Shown: piece by piece, positions 8,319 through 17,974 of the stretch
Position numbering within the stretch: the first letter of the stretch is position 1
Layout: the number at the start of each line of letters is the position of its first letter
NCBI GenBank assembly: GCA_964512655.1
Contig: CAZEJT010000005.1
Location: 124,001 to 188,000, forward strand
Length of the DNA stretch: 64,000 nt
DNA from: VBOC01 sp964512655
GTDB lineage: Bacteria > Bacteroidota > Ignavibacteria > UBA10030 > SZUA-254
Direction: 5' to 3'
The notes under the pieces: generated by a model
What the model saw: the letters and a program-made list of their open reading frames with translations, nothing else
Told to the model about the DNA's origin: nothing
Database searches by the model: none
Position numbers and translations under genes: made by a program

Positions 8319-11300
8319 ATGAACCGGATACGATTGTTTGCCTGCATCGTCACGATCGCGGCGTTGCTTCAACATTCCTCTCTCCACGGGCAGAAGCGTC
8401 TCGGCAGCCTGATAACAACCACCCCCTCCCAGCCCGGGGCGATCAAATCGCAGACATCGTCATTCGCCGATCAGGAATCAGAATCCGAACCCGATCCTGA
8501 GAAACAATTCTCGCACGGCAACAAGATCCCCCCTGCGAGGTACAGGGCAGCGTATGAGGCGATCCAAAAAATGCCCTCCGAAGAGGATGCTGTTTCGGGA
8601 AAACAGAGGCGCCGGACGATAGAGAGCGGAAGCACCGCACAGTGGGAATGCATTGGTCCCGTTCAGGTCCGCAACAATTCCAATGCATCGATCGTTTACC
8701 ACGGACGAATCCGCGCTTTCCACTGGTATTATAATACCGGCGCATCCCAGTGGGAGACGTATGCGGGCGCATCGAGCGGCGGATTGTGGTTCGGTCAGAA
8801 TGCAATCGTCTCCTATGTTTGGACCTCCCTTGGCGACAATTTGCCGAACCCTTCTGTCGGGTCCTTCGTCATCCATCCCGCTGATCCGAACACCATCTTC
8901 GTCGGGACTGGGGACTGGTCTCGGGGATACGGAGGTTCGGGGCTGTATGAGACAACGGATAGGGGTGTGTCGTGGAATCACGCCAGCTTGCCGTTTGACC
9001 CGAATTACATCACGTCTGTGTTCTATACTGTCGGCGCATCCATCATGTTTCTATCCTCTGACTCGGGCGTCGCCAAGTCCACCGACGGGGGAACAACGTG
9101 GAGTCTTGTCCCTGTCAACGTCTCGGCTCCGCGTGCATCGGTGTACAATCTGGTTGCCGCCAATCCGAGCCAACTCTATGCGACCCTTTCAAAAGATGGC
9201 ATTTACCGTTCTACAAATGGGGGCGCGTCCTGGGATAAGCTCATAAATGGCCTTCCCTCCACCAATATCGGAAAATCGATCGCCCTCGATGTGAGCAAAG
9301 CAAACCTTGAAGTTGTCTATGCTGCGTTCGCCGATTCCAACAACAACACCAAGGGCATTTATGTCTCGAGCAACTCCGGAAGCTCGTGGACACAGACTGC
9401 GGCCCCTCCCAATTATCTTACGCTCGGCCAGGGTCACCACGCCCATGTCCTCCGCATCCACCCGAATGATCCCTCCACCGTCTATGTGGGAGGCGTCTCG
9501 CTGATTAAGACAACCGACGCGGGTGCTAGTTGGGTCACGGTGAATGGAGGGCACTCCGACTATACCGCGATCGAATTCAGTCCGATGGACCCAAACCTCA
9601 TCAAGATTTGCAATGACGGGGGAATCTTCGATCGCAATGATCAGGCAAACACAATAACCAATAGGGTACACGTCTTCCTGCCTGGTGCTCCAATCCAGCA
9701 ATATGGGATGGACTATGCCTGGTCTGAAACACCGGTTTTGCTCTCGGGAACTCAGGACAACGGGGCGATCATGACGACGTCTGCCTACGATCCGGGAGCT
9801 TTGTGGTGGCAGATCTCAGGGTGTGACGGACCGAATGAAGTTACAATCGACCCCCTCAACTCTTCCCAGTTCTTCTATAATTCCTGGTGCGGCGCAACAT
9901 GGCCGCGATATCGGTCGCAAGATCAAGGAACAACGATCGATAACATCGATGATGGTATCGGCGAAATATGGTATACACCCATACGCCTCAGCAAGGGCGG
10001 AGGAGGTGTGCTCTGGACCGTTTCGAGCGCTGCGCTTTACTACTCGTATAATAATGGGAATAGCTGGTCGCGGGCAACGACCTATCCAAACGATTTTAAC
10101 AACATCGGGGTGAAAGGGGTGACGGTTAACAATTGGGCCCCTCTTAACAATAAGACTCTCTACGTGACTGCATACGATGACAAACAGACCGCCGTTGACG
10201 AGTCGGCAACCTTTTACGCCGCCGACGGCGCCCCGGGTTCGATGACCTGGCGATCAGGCAAGCTCTCTTTAGGAGAACCAGTCGGGGGATTGATCCCTGA
10301 TCGATGGAACCCCGACCGGGTGTTTGGATTCACGGGTAAGGCTTATTACAACTATGTGTTTGAATCCGCCGATCGCGGACAATCGTGGACATATATTGGC
10401 TACGGCCTTCCACCTGACCTGCAATTCGACGATATTGTTAGAAGCCCCTCGGACACCAATGTGATATATCTGGCGACGAATATGGGAATGTTCAAAACGC
10501 TGAACGGCGGGAATTCCTGGTTCAAGTTTCAAACGGGTTTACCGATAGTGGCAGTCGGCAACATTTCATACATACCCGGGACTGCATACGACACTCTCAG
10601 GATCGGCACCTACGGCCGGGGTTACTGGCAGCGGCTGGTGAAAGACGTTGCTCCCAATTACTCCGCAGACGGAATGCCCGGCCAAAGCGGAAACGACGTC
10701 TCGGCCGGAGCGGAGAACAGCATGATCGTAGGCGACTCAGGAGCGGTGAGCAACTCGACCGATAACGGGAAATCGTGGCATATCACCCATCTTGCTACAT
10801 TGAATTCGCTCCACCGGGTGAAAGTCTGGGATGCGAGCAACGCGATCGCAATGGGCGACGGCGGAACTATCGTCCGTACGACGGACGGCGGGGGGACGTG
10901 GAACCCGCTACCTGCCGCCACGGCGGAGAACATCATCGATATCAGTTTTACTCCAACCAGTAGGGGATGGTTCATCACTCCCTCAGGGAAGCTCTTCAAG
11001 AGTACGGATTCCGGTGTCGACTGGCTGATGCAGTACGATTTCGGCGCCACTCTTCAGGCATGCAACTTCCCCGACGACGTTCATGGTTGGGTAGCGGTGA
11101 GCGGCGGCATCCCTTTGGGGGGAAATGCCTTAGCTCTGAAAACGACCGACGGCGGAATGTCATGGAATTCTCAATCGCTCCCTGTAAACAAGGTAAACAG
11201 GATGCAGTTCATAGATCCCCTGCACGGATTTGGCGTGTGCGACAGCGGTAAAGTTGTGAAGACATCCGACGGCGGCACAAACTGGACCCTTCTTAATAGC

Positions 11301-12659
11301 GGAGTTACTGTGCCTCTGAATGGGTGCTTCTTTTACGATTCCACCAACGGATACGTATGCGGCGACAGCGGGAACCTTCTGACGACACAAGACGGCGGCG
11401 ACACGTGGCAGCCGCAGGCGAGCGGCGTTACCAACAAGCTCTCGGGGATGGCATTTGCGGCGGGAACACTTTTCCTTGCGGGGAACAATGTCGCCCTGAC
11501 GTCCGATCAGCTCCAGATGAACACAGTATTTTATGATCTCGATGCCCACTGGAACATCGTGTCGATTCCGGTTCACGTGCCGGACTCGATGAGGACAACT
11601 CTATTTCCCAAAGCCAGCGCGGGCGCCTACGCATATGACGGGGCGTATAGCCAGTCTCCCTCCCTGAGCCCTGGAAAAGGATACTGGATGCGCTTCGACC
11701 AGGCGCAGGTCGTGTCTGTGCTGGGGACTCCGGCCGACATGCCGACACTTCACGTCAAGGCAGGTTGGAACTTGATCGGCGCGCCCCCCACCTACGTGAG
11801 TTCAGCCGCGGTATCCAGCATGCCCCCAGGGATCATGACATCGAAGTTTTTCCAGTTCAACAACGGGTACTCGGTGGCCAACACACTGACTCCGGGGCGA
11901 GGATATTGGGTGAAAGTGAGCCAGGATGGCGAGATAGTCTTCCAGTCGTCGACGGCTGTTCCAAAGCGCGCGGAGCAGATTTCGCCGCTGCTCACCTACG
12001 AGCGAATCACCATTACCGACGCGCAACATTATTCGCAGACGTTGTATTTCTCGGACTCTCCCGCTTCTGGAAGCGTCGACGCGCAATATGAGCTACCTCC
12101 CGTTCCCCCAGAGAACGTCTTTGATGCCCGCTTTGCATCCGGAAGGTTTGTCGAGGATCTTGCGAAGCGGCCGGGCCACGCCGAGAGCATCTTTCTCTCG
12201 ACCCTGCATTACCCGGTGACGATTTCCTGGAACCGGAACCGTACATCTTCCCTCGGGAGACTCCTTGTCGATGACAAACAGTATATTCTCGCGGATTCAG
12301 GGAAGGTGCAAGTAACTTCGGCGCCTTCAAAACTCGTCGTCGCTCTTGCTTCTACCCCTCTCACTCAGCGACCGGTCGATTTCAAGTTGGAACAGAACTA
12401 CCCTAATCCGTTCAACCCCGCAACGGTGATTCGGTATGACATACCCATCGATGCGCATGTTGTCATCGACATCTATGACGTGCTGGGGCGGCGCATATCC
12501 TCGTTGGAAGACAATTACAAACCCGCAGGATCATACGTTGTACGCTGGGACGCGTCCGCTCTGGCAAGCGGAATCTATTATTACCGAATGGAAGCGACCG
12601 GCACGGTGGAATCGACAAAACGGTTCACTCAGGTAAAGAAGATGTTACTGTTGAAATAG
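8319..12659 (+). CDS. Giant secreted Asp-box (BNR) propeller protein with type IX sorting domain
   Basis: A 1446-residue exported protein. It starts with a signal peptide (MNRIRLFACIVTIAALLQHS, ending LHGQ). Residues about 110-780 form sortilin/BNR-like propellers with Asp-box loops (TTDRGVSWNH, STDGGTTWSL, STNGGASWDK). A second set at about 790-1060 has loops such as TTDGGGTWNP and TSDGGTNWTL. Two copies of a WNLIG...PGRGYWVKV module follow at about 1065-1200, and a C-terminal sorting domain (LEQNYPNPFNPATVIRYDI) closes the protein. It is probably exported through the outer membrane and surface-attached or released. CAGGAG sits 12 bases before the ATG. The ligand is unknown. Preceded by a regulator-like inverted repeat, it is the best candidate target of the kinase/regulator pair. 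Confidence 0.93.
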   Translation: MNRIRLFACIVTIAALLQHSSLHGQKRLGSLITTTPSQPGAIKSQTSSFADQESESEPDPEKQFSHGNKIPPARYRAAYEAIQKMPSEEDAVSGKQRRRTIESGSTAQWECIGPVQVRNNSNASIVYHGRIRAFHWYYNTGASQWETYAGASSGGLWFGQNAIVSYVWTSLGDNLPNPSVGSFVIHPADPNTIFVGTGDWSRGYGGSGLYETTDRGVSWNHASLPFDPNYITSVFYTVGASIMFLSSDSGVAKSTDGGTTWSLVPVNVSAPRASVYNLVAANPSQLYATLSKDGIYRSTNGGASWDKLINGLPSTNIGKSIALDVSKANLEVVYAAFADSNNNTKGIYVSSNSGSSWTQTAAPPNYLTLGQGHHAHVLRIHPNDPSTVYVGGVSLIKTTDAGASWVTVNGGHSDYTAIEFSPMDPNLIKICNDGGIFDRNDQANTITNRVHVFLPGAPIQQYGMDYAWSETPVLLSGTQDNGAIMTTSAYDPGALWWQISGCDGPNEVTIDPLNSSQFFYNSWCGATWPRYRSQDQGTTIDNIDDGIGEIWYTPIRLSKGGGGVLWTVSSAALYYSYNNGNSWSRATTYPNDFNNIGVKGVTVNNWAPLNNKTLYVTAYDDKQTAVDESATFYAADGAPGSMTWRSGKLSLGEPVGGLIPDRWNPDRVFGFTGKAYYNYVFESADRGQSWTYIGYGLPPDLQFDDIVRSPSDTNVIYLATNMGMFKTLNGGNSWFKFQTGLPIVAVGNISYIPGTAYDTLRIGTYGRGYWQRLVKDVAPNYSADGMPGQSGNDVSAGAENSMIVGDSGAVSNSTDNGKSWHITHLATLNSLHRVKVWDASNAIAMGDGGTIVRTTDGGGTWNPLPAATAENIIDISFTPTSRGWFITPSGKLFKSTDSGVDWLMQYDFGATLQACNFPDDVHGWVAVSGGIPLGGNALALKTTDGGMSWNSQSLPVNKVNRMQFIDPLHGFGVCDSGKVVKTSDGGTNWTLLNSGVTVPLNGCFFYDSTNGYVCGDSGNLLTTQDGGDTWQPQASGVTNKLSGMAFAAGTLFLAGNNVALTSDQLQMNTVFYDLDAHWNIVSIPVHVPDSMRTTLFPKASAGAYAYDGAYSQSPSLSPGKGYWMRFDQAQVVSVLGTPADMPTLHVKAGWNLIGAPPTYVSSAAVSSMPPGIMTSKFFQFNNGYSVANTLTPGRGYWVKVSQDGEIVFQSSTAVPKRAEQISPLLTYERITITDAQHYSQTLYFSDSPASGSVDAQYELPPVPPENVFDARFASGRFVEDLAKRPGHAESIFLSTLHYPVTISWNRNRTSSLGRLLVDDKQYILADSGKVQVTSAPSKLVVALASTPLTQRPVDFKLEQNYPNPFNPATVIRYDIPIDAHVVIDIYDVLGRRISSLEDNYKPAGSYVVRWDASALASGIYYYRMEATGTVESTKRFTQVKKMLLLK

Positions 12660-12712
12660 TTTGCACACATTAACCCTCCTGTAGTCCGCAGTTTTTCCCT
12701 GATCGGGCGGTC

Positions 12713-12727
12713 AGGCCGTAACGGCCT
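12713..12727. other. Short hairpin AGGCCG-TAA-CGGCCT after the giant protein gene
   Basis: A 6-base-pair stem with a 3-base loop, flanked by GGCGG and CGCCGCC that could extend it imperfectly. It lies 54 bases after the stop codon at 12659. No T-run follows on the plus strand, so intrinsic termination is only weakly supported. Confidence 0.35.
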
Positions 12728-12876
12728 CGCCGCCGGTTCAATCACATACCTGCTCCCCTCTCGCTGATCCGCCCTTCGACCTTGAGGAATTAGTTCCCAA
12801 CTATCGGTATATTTAGGCGTCGGGCTAAGCTCCCGCACCGGCATTAGGCGTTCCACTCACTCAAGGAATTTCTGAC

Positions 12877-14991
12877 TTGATAGGTCAGTCGGTCCTGCAG
12901 TATAAGATTCTGGAACAACTCGGCGAGGGCGGCATGGGTGTCGTGTACAAAGCCCGCGACACCCGGCTCGACCGGACAGTCGCCCTCAAGTTTCTCTCGC
13001 CGCGCCTGTCGGGCTCCGAAGAGTCCAGGGCCCGGCTCCTTCAGGAGGCTCGAACCGCCTCAGCACTGAACCATCCCAATGTCTGTACGATCTACGGGAT
13101 CGAGGAGCATCAGGGACAGATGTTCATCGTGATGGAATATGTAGAAGGGGTAACACTTAAGCGGCTGATCAATGGATCACAGTTGCCGATCGATCGAGTC
13201 GTCAGCATCGGAACGCAACTTGCAGATGGCCTCAAAGCCGCCTCTGACCGGGGATTGATTCACCGCGACATCAAGACCGAAAATGTTCTCGTGACTCCCG
13301 ATAGTCGCGCGAAGATTATGGATTTCGGCCTTGCGAAGGTCGGCGGTGACGCCGGCGTCACGAAGGCCGGAACGACGGTTGGCACCCTCTCGTATATGGC
13401 TCCCGAGCAAATCATTGGCGAAGAAGTCGACGCCCGGGCAGACCTGTGGTCATTCGGGATTGTCCTCTACGAAATGCTGACGGGAAAACCTCCATTCCGG
13501 GGCGAGCACGAAGCGGCCGTGATGTATGAGATCCTGAACCAGGACCCTCCCCCTGTCACGTCGATACGGCCGGATGCCCCCGGGCATTTCCAGCCCCTCA
13601 TCGCCGCCCTTCTCCAAAAGGATCGGAGCAAACGGACGATTACCGCAGCTGAGGTTATCGAGCAACTGAAGGCTCGACAGCATGCTGAGCCAAAAGAACA
13701 TGAAGAGAAGTCGATCGCGGTTCTCTATTTTGACAACATGAGCTCAGAAAAAGACAGCGAGTATTTCTGTGCCGGCATTACCGAAGACATCATCACGGAT
13801 CTCTCACAGATCAAAGAACTGAAAGTCGTATCGCGAACCGACGTCATGCCCTTCAGGAACAAGGAGGCAAACACGAGGCAGGTCGGGGAAGCCTTGAGGG
13901 TGAATTACATCCTCGAGGGGAGCGTGCGCAAAGCCGGTAACAGAATCCGGATCACCGCGCAGCTCATTGAGGTCCAGAACGGTTTTCATGCCTGGGCCGA
14001 ACGCTTCGACCGCCTCGTGGAGGATATCTTTGACCTCCAAACTGAGGTCTCGCAGAAAATCGCCGACGCTCTCAAGATTACGCTGAGCGACTCGGAGAAG
14101 GCGTCACTCGCCAGGAAGCCGACGAATGACATGCGGGCATATGATTTCTATATGAGGGGACGAGAATACCTTTCGAAGCGAGGGCGCAAGAACAACGAAA
14201 TGGCGATCTCCATGTTCGAGAATGCGCTTGCGATAGATCCGGATTTTGCATCAGTCTTCTCGGGCCTCACCGAAGCGTACTCCTACATGTATATTTGGTA
14301 TGACGGTAATCCGGCGTGGCTCGGAAAGACAATCAGTCTGAATGAACGAGTTCTCGCACTCGATCCCGATTCTGTCGATGGCCTTTTTGGCTCGGGGATG
14401 ATCCAGTTTCATCAGAAACGCTTCGGTGAGGCGAAGACAACATTCGAAAAGGTGGTCAAGCTCAAGCCCGATTTTTACGAGGCTTTTCGGTGGCTGGGTA
14501 TCATCTCCGATATTATGGGAAATTTCGACGAAGCCATCGCGCACCACAAGCGCTGCGCCGCCCTCAAGCCCTTCAGCGAGGAGCCGTGGATGCATCTCGA
14601 GATGACATACAGGAGAAAAGGAAACCCTGAGGCCGCAGATAAGGCTGTGAAGACCCTCCACGATTTGGGTCAGGCAAAGCTGGACATTAACCCTGAGGAT
14701 GTCACGACGATCAGCAGGATGGCCGGTGCCTATGTTCGATTGGGCCAGCCCGAAAAAGCCCTCGAGGCGATTAAGACGATCCAGCGGATCGCACCAACCG
14801 ATGGGCTTGCCTTATACAACGCCGCTTGCACATACGCCTCCATGGGAAATAAGGAGGAAACCCTCGTATGCCTTCGCGGAGCGCTCAAGAACGGCTTCAA
14901 GGGCGTTGTTGAGTGGGTGAAAAGCGATGTCGACTTCGCCCAAATGCTCAATGACCCGGAATTCATAGCGCTCCTGGGGCAGTTTGGGTGA
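12877..14991 (+). CDS. Ser/Thr protein kinase with TolB-like domain and TPR repeats
   Basis: A 704-residue eukaryotic-type kinase. The kinase domain is complete: glycine loop GEGGMGVVYKA (17-26), K38, HRD with D131 (HRDIKTEN), DFG with D149, MAPEQ activation-loop end. From about residue 278 a TolB/FlgO-like domain follows (IAVLYFDNMSS onward, ILEGSVRK), then TPR repeats from about 410 to the end. No membrane helix is evident, so it is probably cytosolic. The start is a TTG at 12877, chosen because AAGGA lies at 12863-12867 and because the paralogue at 46502 begins at the same point (MIGxxVxxYKIL). The substrate is unknown. A TATATT at 12808-12813 may be its -10 box, but no good -35 is seen. 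Confidence 0.93.
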   Translation: MIGQSVLQYKILEQLGEGGMGVVYKARDTRLDRTVALKFLSPRLSGSEESRARLLQEARTASALNHPNVCTIYGIEEHQGQMFIVMEYVEGVTLKRLINGSQLPIDRVVSIGTQLADGLKAASDRGLIHRDIKTENVLVTPDSRAKIMDFGLAKVGGDAGVTKAGTTVGTLSYMAPEQIIGEEVDARADLWSFGIVLYEMLTGKPPFRGEHEAAVMYEILNQDPPPVTSIRPDAPGHFQPLIAALLQKDRSKRTITAAEVIEQLKARQHAEPKEHEEKSIAVLYFDNMSSEKDSEYFCAGITEDIITDLSQIKELKVVSRTDVMPFRNKEANTRQVGEALRVNYILEGSVRKAGNRIRITAQLIEVQNGFHAWAERFDRLVEDIFDLQTEVSQKIADALKITLSDSEKASLARKPTNDMRAYDFYMRGREYLSKRGRKNNEMAISMFENALAIDPDFASVFSGLTEAYSYMYIWYDGNPAWLGKTISLNERVLALDPDSVDGLFGSGMIQFHQKRFGEAKTTFEKVVKLKPDFYEAFRWLGIISDIMGNFDEAIAHHKRCAALKPFSEEPWMHLEMTYRRKGNPEAADKAVKTLHDLGQAKLDINPEDVTTISRMAGAYVRLGQPEKALEAIKTIQRIAPTDGLALYNAACTYASMGNKEETLVCLRGALKNGFKGVVEWVKSDVDFAQMLNDPEFIALLGQFG

Positions 14992-15044
14992 TCACGATTG
15001 CGACAAGTTGACGTAATCTTTATTACCGAACGCCTGAGCAGTCG

Positions 15045-16061
15045 ATGACTGCATTCCTCAGTGGACGAGCCATCGGTGTTGCCGCTTCTTTGGTTGTCAT
15101 CGTTGCAGTGTTTATTGTTGCAGTCTTATTCCTCAGCGGGGGTAGGGAGGGAGACAGCGCGGAGAAGAGTAGTATATCCTCCATCGAAACACACCGGCCG
15201 TCCCCCCACAAGGCCATCCTCGAAACCCCCAAAACTCGGTCAAGCTCCGAATATCCGATAGGTTACAATGTGGGAACTGTCGACCCACGCTTTGGATTAT
15301 CGAGGGAGATCTTGTTGAAACTCGTCGACGAAGCAGCGCAAGTGTGGGAAACGCCGATCAGCACTCCATTGTTCCGCTACGATACGGCCGCTGAGTTGAC
15401 GATCAACCTGATCTTTGACGAACGCCAGGCAAAAGCAAACGAGGCGAGTCGAGCAAAATCACTCCTCGCAATAAAGGGCAAGACCTTCGAGGAACTCAAG
15501 GCAACCTATGATTCGAAGATCCGATTGAAAGAGAAACTGGAGGGGGAGTATAAGGATTCCCAGGCGGAGCTCGACCATAGGCTCGACGATTACAACTCAA
15601 GGGTCGCGATGTGGAACGGCAAAGGCGGTGCGCCCCCAAGTGAATTCAGGGCGCTTGAGGGGGAGCGTGATCGGCTTGAGGCGTTGAAAAGACAGGTTGA
15701 GCGGCAGGTGGGGGTGCTGAACGAAACGATACAAACTGTGAACGATTTGGCCGGTTCACTCAACGAGTTATCCGGCAGGTACACACTTGCAGTTGAGAAC
15801 TATAATGACCGATTTGTCGCAGTTCGCGAATTTGAAAAGGGCCTATGGAACGGAAAGAGCGTTGACGTATTTGAGTTCCAGAGCGAGGCGGATTTGCGGC
15901 TGACGCTGGTCCACGAATTGGGGCACGTCCTCGGCTTCGGCCATGTCAATGATCCCAATGCCATCATGTATTACAAGCTGGAAAAGCAAGATGTTAAGCA
16001 CCCACGCTTGACCAATGACGACCTGGAATTGCTTCATTCAAAAATTTCTACTTCTTCCTGA
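15045..16061 (+). CDS. Membrane-anchored matrixin-like zinc metalloprotease
   Basis: A 338-residue protein with one N-terminal membrane anchor (residues about 9-33, IGVAASLVVIVAVFIVAVLF). A long charged coiled-coil segment spans about 125-245. The C-terminal metzincin zinc site is HELGHVLGFGH (H290, E291, H294, H300), and M308 in NAIMYY is the Met-turn. These match the matrixin (M10-type) pattern, so proteolysis outside the cytoplasmic membrane is predicted. A coiled coil inserted between an early part of the catalytic fold (about 70-120) and the zinc helix is unusual and may serve oligomerisation or substrate docking. The gene lies 53 bases after the kinase and 23 bases before the next small exported protein gene, suggesting co-transcription. 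Confidence 0.85.
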   Translation: MTAFLSGRAIGVAASLVVIVAVFIVAVLFLSGGREGDSAEKSSISSIETHRPSPHKAILETPKTRSSSEYPIGYNVGTVDPRFGLSREILLKLVDEAAQVWETPISTPLFRYDTAAELTINLIFDERQAKANEASRAKSLLAIKGKTFEELKATYDSKIRLKEKLEGEYKDSQAELDHRLDDYNSRVAMWNGKGGAPPSEFRALEGERDRLEALKRQVERQVGVLNETIQTVNDLAGSLNELSGRYTLAVENYNDRFVAVREFEKGLWNGKSVDVFEFQSEADLRLTLVHELGHVLGFGHVNDPNAIMYYKLEKQDVKHPRLTNDDLELLHSKISTSS

Positions 16062-16084
16062 GAGGCAGCTCGGGAAGGATGGAA

Positions 16085-16810
16085 ATGCGACATGGAATGG
16101 TGATCGGATTCGTAATTCGTTTCGCAATTGTAACCCTACCCTTGTTCGGCAGGGTACAAGTAGCTTACGGGCAGGAGCCGGATCAAGGAATAGGGTTCGT
16201 CGTTCTCCCCGGCGGAGACAACTCACGCGGCGTCATATACTCTAGGCCAAGTCCTACATCGGACACCATAGCGACTCTATTCCGGTGGGAGTACACATTC
16301 TTCGGCGATACTGACAAGGTGCGCGGCCGTCTTGCAGGATTCGAAAAGTACGGTGACTGGGGCCCACCAATCATATCATTTAGTGCCGATTCCAGTTGGG
16401 CCCGTGTGCTTATGGAAACGGCCACCGGAGAAGTCAGAAGAAAAGGTTGGGTAAATCTGAAAATAGCCGGCACATCAATAAGACTCTGGTCCGATTTTCT
16501 CCCCACTCATCCAATGAAGTTGAAGGACCATCACCCCTTTCGGTTCTATTCGAAACCGAATGGGGCTCTGAGGAAGGACATCAAACTCGTCAGATATCCT
16601 CATCAAGAGGTTTACAGCTATGTACTCCGCCCGATCAAACGAATGGGGCGATGGCTTTACGTAGAGATAATTTACCCAACCTGGCCGTGCGCAGGCACTC
16701 CGAGTGAGGTCAAAGATATGTTTGGAGTCTCACAGCTGACGACAAGAGTCTGGATAGAATACGTCGATCGGCGAGGTCGTCCACTCGTCGTGGCTGCAGA
16801 TATGTGTTAG
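16085..16810 (+). CDS. Exported protein of unknown function
   Basis: A protein of about 241 residues with an N-terminal signal sequence (MVIGFVIRFAIVTLPLF, ending near VAYGQ). I do not recognise a family. Two regions (VIYSRPSPTSDTIATL near residue 50 and FRFYSKPNGALRKDI near 150) resemble the start of SH3-like modules of exported proteins, which is only a suggestion. The C-terminus contains paired cysteines (WPCAG, ADMC) that could form a disulfide. The ATG at 16085 is preferred over 16079 because GGAAGGA (16073-16079) then lies 5 bases upstream. It follows the matrixin-like protease by 23 bases and could be its partner or substrate. Confidence 0.6.
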   Translation: MRHGMVIGFVIRFAIVTLPLFGRVQVAYGQEPDQGIGFVVLPGGDNSRGVIYSRPSPTSDTIATLFRWEYTFFGDTDKVRGRLAGFEKYGDWGPPIISFSADSSWARVLMETATGEVRRKGWVNLKIAGTSIRLWSDFLPTHPMKLKDHHPFRFYSKPNGALRKDIKLVRYPHQEVYSYVLRPIKRMGRWLYVEIIYPTWPCAGTPSEVKDMFGVSQLTTRVWIEYVDRRGRPLVVAADMC

Positions 16811-17118
16811 TGGTTTAGGTGAGATTCCTATTCGATGTCTGTTTTTGCTTGTAAGCTACTCGGCGGTATTCGGCTGATTTCCCGCGTTGAGGTGAAAACC
16901 ATTCAAGCGCTGAATCCTGAATCGACGGATCCGCCGCCCTTGAGCTAAGACACTTGGTCCCCTCGATATTCTAATCCCGGCCCGGATCCCCAGGTCGGGA
17001 TTTGTGTTTCTTATCCAATCTTCACCCCTATGTGACCTTCCTGTTATCTTAATCGGGTATCTTGTCCCTCGATTTGAAGCAAAAACCAACCATAACAACA
17101 ATTGCAGGAGTTCCTGTC
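16811..17118. other. Intergenic region before the long sugar-oxidation gene run
   Basis: This gap of 308 bases holds no convincing gene. The only structure seen is an inverted repeat AATCCCG (16973-16979) / CGGGATT (16996-17002) with a 16-base loop, followed by TGTGTTTCTT; it could be a weak terminator. No strong -35/-10 pair was recognised before the start at 17119. Confidence 0.5.
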
Positions 17119-17877
17119 ATGTTCAAATACTCGCTGTTTCTCGCCCTCGTCCTTGGCCTCATCTCATCCAGTCCGGCTCAGAAGATGGACAAGAAAATGG
17201 GCAAAGAAATCCAGTTCAAGGTCCGCATCGAGAACATCTCCAAGGGCGAAATCCTCAAGGGGATGAACGGCGGCACCGCCCCGGCGGCGATCGCGCCGGT
17301 CCTGTACCTCGTCCACACCATCGAGGCACCTCTATTTAAGACGGGCCAGAAGGATTGGGGACGGGGGCTTGAAAGCCTCTCCGAGGACGGAAATCCGACG
17401 AAGCAGGCCGAATTCTGCAAGCACCATAAGGGCGTGGTCTCCGCCGGAGTCATGAATATCCCGGTGGGCGAAACCTCACCCGGCCCGGCCAAGCCCGGCA
17501 TGGCGTACGAGTTCAGCTTCACCGCATCGAAGGGCCAACGTTTGACGACCGCACAGATGTTCGGGCAGTCGAATGATCTCTTCTATGCACCGTCCGAGCG
17601 CGGCATCGAGCTTTTCGATGAGAAAGGGTTGGCGATTAGCGGGGATATCACGTCGCAGTACATCCTCTGGGATGCCGGCACTGAAGTGAACGAAGAGCCC
17701 GGATTCGGTCCCAACCAGGCGCCTCGTCAGGCGGCACCCAACACCGGCGCCGATGAAAACGGAGTTGTAACGCCGGTGAACGACGGAAAGTATGTCTATC
17801 CGAAGGTCTCCGATGTCATCAGGGTCACCATCACACCCGACCTGACGACGGCGGAAAACGGCGGCTATCACAAATAA
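17119..17877 (+). CDS. Exported spondin-domain protein
   Basis: A 252-residue protein with a signal peptide (MFKYSLFLALVLGLISSSPA) and one spondin N-type domain: FKVRIENISKGEILK, APVLYLVHTIEAPLFKTG, GLESLSEDGN, MAYEFSFTASKGQRLT, FGQSNDLFYAP. The ATG at 17119 was chosen because GCAGGAG lies at 17104-17110; the frame is open to 17062 but lacks a ribosome site there. Bacterial spondin-domain proteins are exported and of unknown role; animal F-spondin domains bind matrix and calcium. It begins a run of ten same-strand genes and stands next to the DM13 and GMC genes, hinting at an extracytoplasmic role in the same process. Confidence 0.88.
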   Translation: MFKYSLFLALVLGLISSSPAQKMDKKMGKEIQFKVRIENISKGEILKGMNGGTAPAAIAPVLYLVHTIEAPLFKTGQKDWGRGLESLSEDGNPTKQAEFCKHHKGVVSAGVMNIPVGETSPGPAKPGMAYEFSFTASKGQRLTTAQMFGQSNDLFYAPSERGIELFDEKGLAISGDITSQYILWDAGTEVNEEPGFGPNQAPRQAAPNTGADENGVVTPVNDGKYVYPKVSDVIRVTITPDLTTAENGGYHK

Positions 17878-17974
17878 ACCCACTGTCGCACTGAGCGAGA
17901 CGCAGCCTGTTGTTCAGCGTTCATCGGCCTCGTTTCGCTCCGCGCGGCGGAATCAATCCCAAAGGAGAATAACA

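Noticed and set aside
12713..12727. Rho-independent terminator after the giant secreted protein gene
   Set aside because: The hairpin exists but no T-run follows on the plus strand; listed as a plain hairpin instead.
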